The notes below the pieces were generated by a model. The model saw only the letters and a program-made list of their open reading frames with translations. It made no database searches and was not told the origin of the DNA. Shown in pieces: positions 52,201 to 60,030 of a stretch of 64,000 bases of DNA; position 1 is the stretch's first letter, and the number at the start of each line of letters is the position of its first letter. Source of the DNA: CAYVQE01 sp964633205 (GTDB lineage: Bacteria; Myxococcota; B64-G9); assembly GCA_964633205.1 (NCBI GenBank), contig CAZWFN010000002.1, forward strand, positions 36,832-100,831, in the 5' to 3' direction. Position numbers and translations under genes: made by a program.

Positions 52201-53737
52201 GGCCAGCGGCACCACGCCGACCCGCGTCGAGGTCTGGGCCGACCCGGCCGGCCGTTCGGTGGGGCCGCACAGCGCCGACCTGCTGCTGACCGCGGCCGGG
52301 GCCGGCAACTCGCCGCTGCCGGTGCCGGTGACCTTCCAGGTGGATCCAGCCCCGGCGGCCATCGCCGTCAGCCCGCGCACCCTGTCGTTCGAGCACACCG
52401 TCGGCACCGAACCGCCGGCCGGCCAATCCATCAGCATCAGCAACGCCGGCGGCGGCAGCCTGAGCTGGAGCGCGGTGGTGCAGGGCGACTGGGTGCAGCT
52501 GAGCCAGAGCGCGGGCAGCGCGCCGTCGACGGTGACCGTCACCCCGGTGGTCCAGGACCTGGGCGCCGGCTTCCACGCCGGCAGCATCCGCATCAGCGCC
52601 CCGGGCGCCGATCCGGTGCGGGTCGAGCTGGGCATCGAGGTGCGCGATCAGCCGCAGCTGGCGGTGGACCCGAACCACATCGAGAAGTACGACGCGGTGG
52701 CCGGCGATCCGGTGGAGGTCGAGTTCTACGTCTCCAACGCCCAGTGGGGCACCATGGACTGGTCGGTGAGCACGGCGGCCGACTGGGTGTCGCTGGCGCC
52801 GGCCAGCGGCACCTACGTCTCCGGCCACCCCTCGCTGGTGGTGGCCACCCTGGACCCGGCCGGACTGGAGGCCGGGCTGCACCAGGCCGAGGTGCTGATC
52901 GACAGCCCGCGGGCCGGCAACGCCCCGCTGCAGCTGACCATTGACTGGACCCTGAGCGCCGGGCCGGCCATCGCCGTCGCACCGGGCGCGCTGGAGTTCA
53001 CCGCCGAACAGGGCGGCGCCGATCCGGCGCCGCAGCAGCTGCAGATCAGCAACGCCGGCTCCGGCCGGCTGGGCTTCGATCTGGACTGCCAGCCGGCCTG
53101 GCTGCGCTGCAGCCCGACCAGCGGTGATGCGCCGGCCGCGATCTCGGTCAGCGCCAGTGCGGCCGGGCTGGAGCCGGGTCGCCACAGCGGCAGCGTGCGC
53201 ATCGCCTCGGACGAGGCGGTCAACGCGCCGTTCGAGGTGCCGGTGGCGCTGCGGGTCGATCAGGGCCAGGTCGACAACCGGCCGCCACCGGCGCCCGGTC
53301 TGCTCAACCCGACCGACATGGCCGACATCTACACCGCCAACCCGGAGCTGATCGCCGAGGCGGTGGTCGACCCGGACGGCCACGCGTTGACCTATACCTT
53401 CGAGGTGCGCCCGATGGGCCAGCAGGAGCCCTGGGTGGTGATGCCGGACGTGATGCCGGGGACGGTCCAGGTCATGGCAGCCGTCACCAAGACGCTGGAC
53501 TTCGACACCGCCTATCAGTGGCGCGTACGCGCGGTCGACAGCCAGGGCCTGGCCGGCGACTGGAGCCAGACCTGGATGTTCAACGTCCACGGCCCGGACG
53601 AAGGCGGCGGCGGTTGCGGCTGCGCCACCCGGACACCGGCCGGCTCCGGCCTGCTGGTGCTGCTGCTGGGTCTGCTGCTGCTCAGGGGCAGGTGTGGCCG
53701 GTGGGGTTGGGCTTGTCGGGCTCATCGCCGGGGTTGA
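49292..53737 (+). CDS. Gingipain-like (C25) secreted cysteine protease with BACON-like and fibronectin-like domains and MYXO-CTERM-like tail
   Basis: 1481 residues from ATG at 49292 (GGAGG five bases upstream; signal peptide MPGLLVGLLLAGFETRA). A pro-region is followed by a C25 peptidase domain: DYRYIIVTSQAM, FILLAGDADG, then catalytic His in NHLGHSYTF (about 475) and Cys in YSQGCYCGAF (about 508). Next come a BACON-like repeat (NDGGGSLDWQVDWQAPWLQV), a DOMON/CBM9-like beta domain (about 730-905), four more BACON-like repeats (SLSWSAVVQGDWVQL and similar), and a fibronectin-III-like domain. The end is GGGGCGCA, a hydrophobic helix and RGR. The predicted place is the cell surface. The 3' end overlaps the convergent nucleotidase gene by 56 bases. 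Confidence 0.88.
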   Translation: MRRRGMPGLLVGLLLAGFETRADVVEYELAVEPPRLEVDAQGYTHLRLAGGLAAGRPGAPALPLRLVHLLLPPGQTALAVDVERAEPVPIAGEHAVFPIQPPQPLSQPRRARAVPDAVIYGSHAAYPAQPLLDAEKQSLRGFAVLVLQLSPLVYHPASGRLAYSPWLRVRVTTGPERRPSGQLAAFRGRAADFERVAALVANPQALAAYPLRPTGDRAPDYRYIIVTSQAMADCGGPNNLQALAADKEARGIPTRIETVESIRSDYSGADDAARIRAFLRDMYDNHGAEFILLAGDADGAEVGGETQAPVVPVRDLWGNIGSGDDDVPSDLYYAALDGDFDADGDGVYGETGDDADLLAELSVGRAPVDSCQEVGHFVRKTLAYGNAGSAYLNRVLMVGEFLWGDGNSAEDWGKGYLERIRVSSDANGLETLGFSENPFFQASTLYDRDLGGAESWDGDDMLAEIDAEPHIINHLGHSYTFYNMRLTADEIDAGMSNQVYFFEYSQGCYCGAFDNRLDDQYDREFYWQDSFAEHMMLRQHGAFAVLMNTRYGLGGYSNLFHRLFWDALFRSGQDRLGPMHDASRDQLAGYVGADSGMRWVFYTATLFGDPEVALHTSAGSGDPMLGLPAEAPWFVFVQGVDDEASQTVQLRNDGGGSLDWQVDWQAPWLQVGPAAGTAPSELTLTASAAGLDLGLHQTELTFSAPQAANSPQTLPVEAYVIELPSALAPYNASAAPSVDGTIAGDEYLGGATIDMDPNDPGTATVELVHDGGQLYMAFAYPDADDDEVDAVVLVIDNADDGVWPAAAGADGELQLLSYGEAWFAPYYNTGGGREVGDFAEAQGVVQAWGRDGDQRVLEAAFDLSSGPIQRSMGQSVGLFLFAMDQVSDQDWQTVANWPWALQSLDDARYLASVTIGSDSDSLLANPAALQFSAVQGGGPCAPAELTISSTSATQFAFDLAPGADWLHVAPASGTTPTRVEVWADPAGRSVGPHSADLLLTAAGAGNSPLPVPVTFQVDPAPAAIAVSPRTLSFEHTVGTEPPAGQSISISNAGGGSLSWSAVVQGDWVQLSQSAGSAPSTVTVTPVVQDLGAGFHAGSIRISAPGADPVRVELGIEVRDQPQLAVDPNHIEKYDAVAGDPVEVEFYVSNAQWGTMDWSVSTAADWVSLAPASGTYVSGHPSLVVATLDPAGLEAGLHQAEVLIDSPRAGNAPLQLTIDWTLSAGPAIAVAPGALEFTAEQGGADPAPQQLQISNAGSGRLGFDLDCQPAWLRCSPTSGDAPAAISVSASAAGLEPGRHSGSVRIASDEAVNAPFEVPVALRVDQGQVDNRPPPAPGLLNPTDMADIYTANPELIAEAVVDPDGHALTYTFEVRPMGQQEPWVVMPDVMPGTVQVMAAVTKTLDFDTAYQWRVRAVDSQGLAGDWSQTWMFNVHGPDEGGGGCGCATRTPAGSGLLVLLLGLLLLRGRCGRWGWACRAHRRG

Positions 53738-55724
53738 TGTCGCAGACCCGGCGCCAGTAGGGCCCGTAAGGGTTGAGCGCTTCGTCGTCGCAGTAGCGGT
53801 GGGGCAGGCCGGCCTGGTCGAAAGCGGCCAGCTTGCCGGCCAGCAGCTCCCAGGCCTTGAGCAGCCGCCCCTCGCCGTCGGCGTCCATCATGGCCGGCCA
53901 GTCCGGCTCACCCTGGTCATCGAGCCACGGCTCGCCCTGGGCGTCGAGCGGATCCAGGTTGAAGGTCGCCAGGAAGCCGGCGATGTAGAGCGAGGTGGTG
54001 ATCCGGACCAGGCTGTCCTGATCGACCAGGAACTCCCCGGGCTGGGACTTGTCGTAGATCGGCGTACCCGGATCCGACTCGTCCAGCGGATCGTAGGTCT
54101 CGATGCGCTCGATGGCCGAGAACAGGCCCCGGTTGCGCGAGTCGTAGCGGATGCGCACCCCGGCCAGGTTGAGCATGTAGTCGTTGTTGTCGAAACCCTG
54201 GTCCACCACCGTCGACTCCAACACCAGCTTCAGCGCCCGCCAGCTCATGTAGAAGGTCACCAGCGGGTAGCCCAGCAAGCCGTCGGGCCCCATGCCCAGC
54301 GGGGCGGAGATGAAGGTGTCGGCCAGGTCGAAGCAGCCGTCGGCGCAGCGCGGCAGCGAGGCGCGCAGGTCGCCGCCGTTGGAGATGGCCACCAGCTCGG
54401 CGCCGGTGGCCTCGGCCACCGCGTCGGCCAGCAGGTAGCCCAAGTTGTTGTTCTCGAACAGGTGGCGCTCGAGGTCGCAGTCGCCGCAGGTCAGCGGCTG
54501 CAGCAGGTCGCCGGTCAGAAAGGCCCCCGGTTCGGGCAGCAGCGGGTAGTGCTGGCCCAGATAGTTCTGCTCCACGTCGGCCACCAGCCCGGCCACGGCC
54601 TCGCGGGTGGCGGTGTGGCTGTCGAGGGCATCGTCGACGGGAATGAGCTCGGCGCTGGCGCTGCGTTCGCCCTGGCTGCGCTGCAGCTGCCAGCGGCCCA
54701 CGGCCTGGCCGTACTTGCCGGCCTCGAGCACCAGGGTGGTCCAGTCGGCGCCCTCGCGTTCGCAAGGAACCTCGAAGCCCTGCTCGACGAAGGTGTGGTA
54801 GTGGCCGCTGAGGATGGCGTCGATGCCCGACACCCGGCGGGCCAGCTCGACCGTCTCGCCGCCCCAGTCGCCCGGCTGGCCGCCGACGCCCACGTGGGCC
54901 AGCAGCACCACCACGTCGGCCTGCTGCTCGTCGCGCAGCGTATCGACCACCTCCTGGGTGCGCTCGGCCAGCGCATCCATGTCGCGCGAGAAGGTCACCG
55001 GCGCGGCGTTGGCCACCGCCGCCGCCTCCAGCCCGACCAGGCCCAGCAGGCCGATGCGCACCCCGGAGGGCCGCTCGAGCAGCAGGTGGGGATGGATGCG
55101 CTTGCCGTCCTCGCCGGCCGGACCGTACAGCGCCTGCAACGCGTCGTCGGCCGGGTCGTCGGGGTCGAACTGGATGTTGCTGCACAGCAGCGGCACCACC
55201 GGGGCCTCGGCGGCCGCGATCATCCGCGCCAGCCCGTCCGGGCCCCAGTCGAACTCGTGGTTGCCCAGCGCGGCGGCGTCGAAGCCCAGCCGGCGCATGG
55301 TGTTCAGGTCACCGGCGCTGTCCTCGGCGGCCACCAGCATGGTGCCCATGGTGAAATCGCCGGCGTCCAGCAGCAGCAAGTCCTCGCTGGCCGCGCGTTC
55401 TTGCTCCACCAGGCTCATCCAGCGCGCCGCTCCGCCGACGGTGCCGTCGCTTTCGGCCTGCGGGTCGTAGTCGCAGTTGAGCTGGCCCAGCCAGTGGGAG
55501 TGGCGATCGTTGATCTGCAGCAGGGTCAGCTCGTAGTCGATCACGCAATCGGTGCCGGTCGAGCCGTAGCCCGGCTCGCAGCTGCAACGCGGCTGGCCGC
55601 CGACCACCTCGCAGCTGCCGTGGCCCGAGCAGTCGATGCCCTGTTTGTCGCAGGGATTGCCCCCGTCGCTGCAGCCGAGCAGGCCGAGACCCGCAACCAA
55701 AGTCAAACAAAGACCGATCCTCAT
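53682..55724 (-). CDS. Lipoprotein 5'-nucleotidase/2',3'-cyclic phosphodiesterase-family metallophosphoesterase
   Basis: 680 residues. Lipobox LGLLGC (Cys18), a small EGF-like module (CDKQGIDCSGHGSCEV...CEPGYG), then the calcineurin-like domain with metal sites LLQINDRHSHW, LLLDAGDFTMG, ALGNHEFDWG, VLLAHVG and ILSGHYHTF. The C-terminal 5'-nucleotidase substrate domain covers about 400-640 (NNLGYLLADAV, AISNGGDLRAS, NLAGVRIRYD). It should dephosphorylate nucleotides outside the cytoplasmic membrane, perhaps for phosphate or nucleoside supply. DRH replaces the more common DxH form (DTHGH), which is conservative. GGGAGG precedes ATG. A TAGACT -10 lies at 55767-55772 (minus strand), with no clear -35. 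Confidence 0.92.
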   Translation of the reverse strand: MRIGLCLTLVAGLGLLGCSDGGNPCDKQGIDCSGHGSCEVVGGQPRCSCEPGYGSTGTDCVIDYELTLLQINDRHSHWLGQLNCDYDPQAESDGTVGGAARWMSLVEQERAASEDLLLLDAGDFTMGTMLVAAEDSAGDLNTMRRLGFDAAALGNHEFDWGPDGLARMIAAAEAPVVPLLCSNIQFDPDDPADDALQALYGPAGEDGKRIHPHLLLERPSGVRIGLLGLVGLEAAAVANAAPVTFSRDMDALAERTQEVVDTLRDEQQADVVVLLAHVGVGGQPGDWGGETVELARRVSGIDAILSGHYHTFVEQGFEVPCEREGADWTTLVLEAGKYGQAVGRWQLQRSQGERSASAELIPVDDALDSHTATREAVAGLVADVEQNYLGQHYPLLPEPGAFLTGDLLQPLTCGDCDLERHLFENNNLGYLLADAVAEATGAELVAISNGGDLRASLPRCADGCFDLADTFISAPLGMGPDGLLGYPLVTFYMSWRALKLVLESTVVDQGFDNNDYMLNLAGVRIRYDSRNRGLFSAIERIETYDPLDESDPGTPIYDKSQPGEFLVDQDSLVRITTSLYIAGFLATFNLDPLDAQGEPWLDDQGEPDWPAMMDADGEGRLLKAWELLAGKLAAFDQAGLPHRYCDDEALNPYGPYWRRVCDINPGDEPDKPNPTGHTCP

Positions 55725-55836
55725 GGTGCCTCCCGTTCCTCCGCCCCTGCATGGGCGGGATGGGACAGTCTAGCGCCAAATGCGTGGGGCTTCCAGACCG
55801 GTCGGCGGGTCGCAGCATACGGGCTGATCTTGCGAC

Positions 55837-55865
55837 TTGCCCCGAGGCGCAGCGCGGGGTATGCA
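55837..55865 (+). promoter_or_regulatory. Predicted promoter of the ACBP gene
   Basis: TTGCCC, a 17-base spacer, then TATGCA, ending 38 bases before the ATG at 55904. Confidence 0.5.
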
Positions 55866-55903
55866 GGGGATGGCGGGGGACAGCCGCTCGAGGGGAGGTG
55901 CCC

Positions 55904-56167
55904 ATGGGCAAAGCCGAGTTCGAACGAGCGCTGGAAGAGGTCAAGGGTCTGCCCGAACAGCCGCCGGACGTGCTGCTCGAGCTCTACGGCCTGTACAAGC
56001 AGGCCACTGTGGGCGACGTGCAGGGCAAGCGGCCCGGCATGCTCGACATCCGCGGCCGGGCCAAGTACGACGCCTGGGCTGCGCTGCGCGGGCTGGATGC
56101 GGCGACCGCCATGGATCGCTACGTGGCCAAGGTCGAGCAGCTCAAGGCCGCCGCCGGCCAAGGCTGA
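55904..56167 (+). CDS. Acyl-CoA-binding protein (ACBP)
   Basis: 87 residues, the normal ACBP length. The four-helix family motif is intact: VLLELYGLYKQATVGD, then KRPGMLDIRGRAKYDAWAALRG with the ligand-contacting Tyr/Lys/Tyr/Trp positions. It binds long-chain acyl-CoA in the cytoplasm. GGGGAGG lies before ATG. ACBP is nearly universal in eukaryotes but patchy in bacteria; it is known in Myxococcota and some proteobacteria. No fatty-acid gene is adjacent. Confidence 0.9.
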   Translation: MGKAEFERALEEVKGLPEQPPDVLLELYGLYKQATVGDVQGKRPGMLDIRGRAKYDAWAALRGLDAATAMDRYVAKVEQLKAAAGQG

Positions 56168-56188
56168 GCGCGGCGGCGGCGCCCGGGA

Positions 56189-56431
56189 TCAGCGTTCCGA
56201 CTCGTCGCAAATGGACTCAGGGCCGCGGTAGCGGCAGCTGGAGTGGCCGATCAGGTGGTACAGCGGCGACCAGCCGGCGGTCGCCGTGCCCAGGAAGTAG
56301 GCGCTGACCAGCCCCCACCAGCTGCCCAGGGCCGCGGCCGTGCCGATGATGGCCGCCGCCAACAGCAGGCGGAAGATGCGGTCGGTCAGCGACAGGTTCT
56401 GTTCCAGCTTGCCGTAGAGCTTGCGTGCCAT
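56189..56431 (-). CDS. Small DUF2892-like inner-membrane protein
   Basis: 80 residues. The N terminus MARKLYGKLEQNLSLTDRIF and the two hydrophobic helices (LLLAAAIIGTAAALGSWWGL, YFLGTATAGWSPLYHLIG) followed by a Cys (SSCRY) match the DUF2892 (YgaP-type membrane anchor) pattern. GAGGAGG lies upstream of ATG. It is convergent with the ACBP gene (21-base gap). DUF2892 is often linked to rhodanese or sulfur chemistry, but nothing here supports that. Confidence 0.75.
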   Translation of the reverse strand: MARKLYGKLEQNLSLTDRIFRLLLAAAIIGTAAALGSWWGLVSAYFLGTATAGWSPLYHLIGHSSCRYRGPESICDESER

Positions 56432-56732
56432 GATCCGGACCTCCTCGTCGTTGCGTCCGGCAATCGGTCGCCGGTCGCGCCCGCGGTCTTACAGGCCGGC
56501 GGCCGAAATGCGCGCAATCAGAAAAAAACAATCGTGCTGCCGGCGGTGACCCGCCCATCGCCAGCCCCCGCCCGACCGCCGACTGGGCCGCCTCGATCCC
56601 GCCGCCAACAGCGCCGGCAACAGCGGTCCCGGGGGCCTGGCTTGCGATCGAAGGATGGTGTTAGAGTAGATGACAAGGAGACCGGTGACCGGTTGCGACA
56701 AACGATCTGTTTCGACAAAGGGGGTAGGCGTC
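56432..56732. other. 301-base intergenic region between divergent genes
   Basis: No gene seen. On the minus strand TTGCGC and TGTAAG (18-base spacer, near 56490-56520) could serve the DUF2892-like gene. An A7 run lies near 56522. On the plus strand TTGCGA and TAGAGT (about 15-base spacer, near 56643-56669) could serve the 28-residue lipoprotein. A dyad ACCGGTGACCGGT follows at about 56682, similar to the ACCGGT elements upstream of sufC. Confidence 0.4.
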
Positions 56733-56819
56733 ATGAGAACCTTGAAGGCGACGCTGGTGGGTATCGCTTGGGCCTCGTTGGCGGCCCTTGGAATGGCTGG
56801 TTGCTACGGAGGCTGCTGA
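56733..56819 (+). CDS. 28-residue small lipoprotein
   Basis: Reads MRTLKATLVGIAWASLAALG followed by MAGCYGGC and TGA. The lipobox GMAGC (Cys24) would leave a mature peptide of only five residues, the size class of entericidin-like or lysis-type mini-lipoproteins. A GGGGGTAGG ribosome site precedes ATG. Its last codons (GGA GGC) form the ribosome site of the next gene, whose GTG begins one base after the TGA, so the two are coupled. Alternatively this is a leader peptide, or the true signal peptide of the FG-GAP protein split by a frameshift. Confidence 0.5.
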   Translation: MRTLKATLVGIAWASLAALGMAGCYGGC

Positions 56820-56820
56820 G

Positions 56821-59800
56821 GTGGCCGGATTTCCGGAGCACCAGCCGGCGGTGGCCCGCAGCGGGTGGTCGCTGCTGCCGGCGTTCGCCGTCATCGCCGG
56901 TGCAGCCGGCTGGTCGGCGCCCGTCCAGGGCCAGACCGATTTCGGGCCCGAGCGGATCATCGTGCAGTCTAGCGCGCGGGACGCCCGCGATGTGGCCGCC
57001 GCCGATCTGGACGGGGATGGCGATCCGGATCTGCTCTCGGCCTCGTACGGCGACGGCAAGATCGCCTGGTACCCGAACAGCGACGGCCGGGGCGGCTTCG
57101 GCCGACAGCGCGTGATCGACGAACGGCGGCGGGCACACTCGGTGGTCGCGGCCGATCTCGACGGCGACGGCGATCTGGACGTCCTGGGGGGCTTCAGGAC
57201 CTCAACGGACGGCATCGTCTGGTACGAGAACCTCGACGGGCGCGGCCGCTTCGACGAGCGCAGAGCGGTGGGGGACCCGGATGGACCCTCCGCTGTCAGT
57301 GTGGTTGCGGTCGATATGGACGGAGACGGCGACATGGACATCCTGGCGGTGCTCAGGGCGTGGTACAGCAGGCATGTCGTCTGGTACGAGAACGACGGCT
57401 CCGGCCATTTCGGACCTTACCGCCCTATCCTGTCCGATGGGCCACGCGGCCTGTCGGCCTTTGCGGTGGATTGGGATCAAGACGGCGACGTGGATGTGCT
57501 GTGCGCCGGTGGGGTGGACGACAGCCTGTTCTGGTACGAGAACCTGGATGGCGCCGGCTTCTTCGGCTTGCCGCGCGAGCTCGGCGCCCTCGATGACGGC
57601 TTCGCGCTGGAACAACTCGCCGATCTCGACGGCGACGGCGATGAGGATTTCGTGGTGACCTCGACGCACCAGGTTGCCTGGTACGAGAACCGGGGGGAGC
57701 ACCAGCCGCTCGGCCCGCTGCAGGTCATCATGCAATCGGGCTATCAGCGGTATGCCATCCACGCGGCCGATCTAGACGGGGACGGCGACGAGGATGTCCT
57801 GGCCGCTTCCGATAATGGCCAGGCCATCGTATGGCTCGAGAACAAACATGGCAGCGGCACCTTCGCACCCCAGCGCCTCGTCACCCGCCGGGTGCACGAG
57901 CCGCAGGCCATCGTGACCGCCGACCTGGACGGTGACGGCGATCGCGACATCGCCGTGGCCGGCGCCGGCGGCCGGACCGTCAGCTGGGTCGAAAACACCG
58001 ATGGCCTGGGACGCTTCGGCGTGACGCGGGCGCTTTTCCCCACTGTCGGCGGCGTCCGCTCGGTGCACGCGGCCGACATGGACGGCGACGGCGACCTCGA
58101 TGTGCTGTCGGCCTCGCCCGAGGACGACATGGTCGCCTGGTACGAGAACGTCGATGGTCTCGGCGGCTTCGGCCCGCAACGGCTGATCGCGGACGACGCC
58201 GAGTCGGCGCGCTTCGTGCGGGCGGCCGATTTCGACGGCGATGGTGACCTGGACGTGCTGGCGCTGTCCGCTGACGAGGTCCCCATGGTCTGGTATGAGA
58301 ACAGCGATGGCCTGGGTACCTTCGCTTCGCCGCGTGAGATCGCGAGAGAAATCGGTGGTACCAAGTCCGCCGCGATCGCCGATCTGGACGGTGACGGCGA
58401 CCTCGACGTCATGGCTTGGGCGGGGTACTACGGCTATTCGCCCATCGCCCTGGTCTGGCTGGAAAACGAGGACGGACAGGGAACCTTCGGAGCCCGTCAT
58501 GAGGTGAACCGAAGCCCGTATCCGCGATGGCGGTACTGGGCGAAAGCGCTCGATGTGGCCGATCTGGACGGTGACGGCGACCCGGATGCCGTCACCGCCT
58601 ATTGCAGCTCCTATGATTACTTATCAATCACGTGTTGGGTCGGTTGGTACGAGAACTCCGATGGCCGCGGGACCATGGTCTTCAGGCAGGTCATCCGGCA
58701 AGATCATGGGTGGTTCCAGGAAGCGATCGCTGCCGCGGACTTCGACGGGGACGGCGACCTGGACGTCATCGCGGCCCCGGGCTGCATGATGCACAATCCC
58801 CGGCTGACGCTCACCTGGCAGGAAAACCTCGACGGTCTCGGCTCCTTCGCCGTGGAGGAGTTCTTCGTCTTCGTGGCCGGCTACTCTATGATCGAAGTCG
58901 CCGACCTCGATGGGGACGACCATCAGGATTTGCTGATCAATCATGGCAGCTCAATCGTCTGGTGGCCGAACACCGACGGTGATGGCACTTTCAGGCAGCG
59001 GCAACGGGCGGTGGTCAATGACGACCACTCCTCTGGCCTGCGGGATTTTCAATGCGCCGACCTGGATGGAGATGGGGATCAGGATGTGCTGGCGGCCTTT
59101 GCGGGCGACGACAAGGTGGTCTGGTATGAAAATCGGCTCCACGGCTGCGCCGAGGATGGACGGCCGTGTGATTTCGGGCCGCAGCGTGACGGGGACTGGT
59201 GCAACTCGGTGTGCTCCGCCGGGGTGTGTGTGGCCGGGCAGCCGCGCTGCGACGACGGGCGCTGGTGCAACGGGGCCGAGAGCTGCGACCCGGCGGTCGG
59301 TTGTGTGGCCGGCGCGGCGCCCGCCTGCGACGATGGGCTGGCGTGTACGCGGGACGGCTGCGACGAGGTGGGCGACGCCTGCGTCCACGAACCGGACCAT
59401 GCCCTGTGCGACGACGGGCTGTTTTGCAACGGGGCCGAGCGCTGCGATGGCTTGGCGGGCTGTCTGCCGGCGCCGGCGGCGGCCTGCGATGACGGAGTCG
59501 ACTGTACGGTCGACGAATGCGATGAAGAAGCGGACAGCTGCAGCCAGCGGCCGGACGATGGGCTCTGTGACGACGGGTTGTGGTGCAACGGCACCGAGCG
59601 TTGCGACGCGCTGGCGGGCTGTCTGCCAGGGCCGGCGCCGGATTGCGACGACGGAGTACGCTGTACGGTCGACGAGTGCGATGCGGTGTCGGATAGCTGC
59701 AGCCAGCGGCCGGACGACGGGCTCTGCGACGACGGGCGGTGGTGCAACGGGGCCGAGCGCTGCGATGCGCAGGCCGGCTGCGTCGCCGGTGCGGCGCCGT

Positions 59801-60030
59801 GTCCCGCTGCTGTCTGCGACGAGGGTGCGGACCGCTGCCCGGACCGGTTCGGCGAGGGTCAGCTGCAGGCCGGCGATTCCGGCGACGGCCTCGGCGACAC
59901 CACGGCGGGCGGCCGGGCGCGCGGTTGCGCTTGCGGGGTGCGGTCGCGGCGTGGGAGCCTGGGGCTGATGCTCGCGCTGGTCGGCTTGCTGGGCTGGCGC
60001 GCGCGGCGCGGGCGGTGGCGAAGGCGGTGA
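56821..60030 (+). CDS. Large FG-GAP/VCBS-repeat surface protein with Cys-rich repeats and MYXO-CTERM-like tail
   Basis: 1069 residues from GTG at 56821 (GGAGG 8 bases upstream; signal segment LLPAFAVIAGAAGWSAPVQG). Fourteen FG-GAP/VCBS units with calcium-binding loops of the type ADLDGDGDxD follow (residues about 55-770), enough for two seven-bladed propellers. Between the loops WYEN(S/L)DG is repeated. A Cys-rich region then alternates CDDGxxCNGxExCD and CDDGxxCTxDxCDE units (about 3.5 pairs), as in myxobacterial adhesin-like proteins. The end is GCACG, a hydrophobic helix (LGLMLALVGLLGW) and RARRGRWRRR. Probably a surface binding or adhesion protein; the last A is shared with the next gene. 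Confidence 0.85.
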   Translation: MAGFPEHQPAVARSGWSLLPAFAVIAGAAGWSAPVQGQTDFGPERIIVQSSARDARDVAAADLDGDGDPDLLSASYGDGKIAWYPNSDGRGGFGRQRVIDERRRAHSVVAADLDGDGDLDVLGGFRTSTDGIVWYENLDGRGRFDERRAVGDPDGPSAVSVVAVDMDGDGDMDILAVLRAWYSRHVVWYENDGSGHFGPYRPILSDGPRGLSAFAVDWDQDGDVDVLCAGGVDDSLFWYENLDGAGFFGLPRELGALDDGFALEQLADLDGDGDEDFVVTSTHQVAWYENRGEHQPLGPLQVIMQSGYQRYAIHAADLDGDGDEDVLAASDNGQAIVWLENKHGSGTFAPQRLVTRRVHEPQAIVTADLDGDGDRDIAVAGAGGRTVSWVENTDGLGRFGVTRALFPTVGGVRSVHAADMDGDGDLDVLSASPEDDMVAWYENVDGLGGFGPQRLIADDAESARFVRAADFDGDGDLDVLALSADEVPMVWYENSDGLGTFASPREIAREIGGTKSAAIADLDGDGDLDVMAWAGYYGYSPIALVWLENEDGQGTFGARHEVNRSPYPRWRYWAKALDVADLDGDGDPDAVTAYCSSYDYLSITCWVGWYENSDGRGTMVFRQVIRQDHGWFQEAIAAADFDGDGDLDVIAAPGCMMHNPRLTLTWQENLDGLGSFAVEEFFVFVAGYSMIEVADLDGDDHQDLLINHGSSIVWWPNTDGDGTFRQRQRAVVNDDHSSGLRDFQCADLDGDGDQDVLAAFAGDDKVVWYENRLHGCAEDGRPCDFGPQRDGDWCNSVCSAGVCVAGQPRCDDGRWCNGAESCDPAVGCVAGAAPACDDGLACTRDGCDEVGDACVHEPDHALCDDGLFCNGAERCDGLAGCLPAPAAACDDGVDCTVDECDEEADSCSQRPDDGLCDDGLWCNGTERCDALAGCLPGPAPDCDDGVRCTVDECDAVSDSCSQRPDDGLCDDGRWCNGAERCDAQAGCVAGAAPCPAAVCDEGADRCPDRFGEGQLQAGDSGDGLGDTTAGGRARGCACGVRSRRGSLGLMLALVGLLGWRARRGRWRRR

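Noticed and set aside
49208..53725. 1505-codon minus-strand frame opposite the C25 protease
   Set aside because: His/Gln/Ala/Gly-rich composition typical of antisense in GC-rich DNA; the plus-strand protein has catalytic motifs and domains in order.
53694..56231. 845-codon plus-strand frame opposite the 5'-nucleotidase
   Set aside because: Antisense shadow; the minus-strand metallophosphoesterase motifs are intact, and the ACBP frame that overlaps its end is the real gene.
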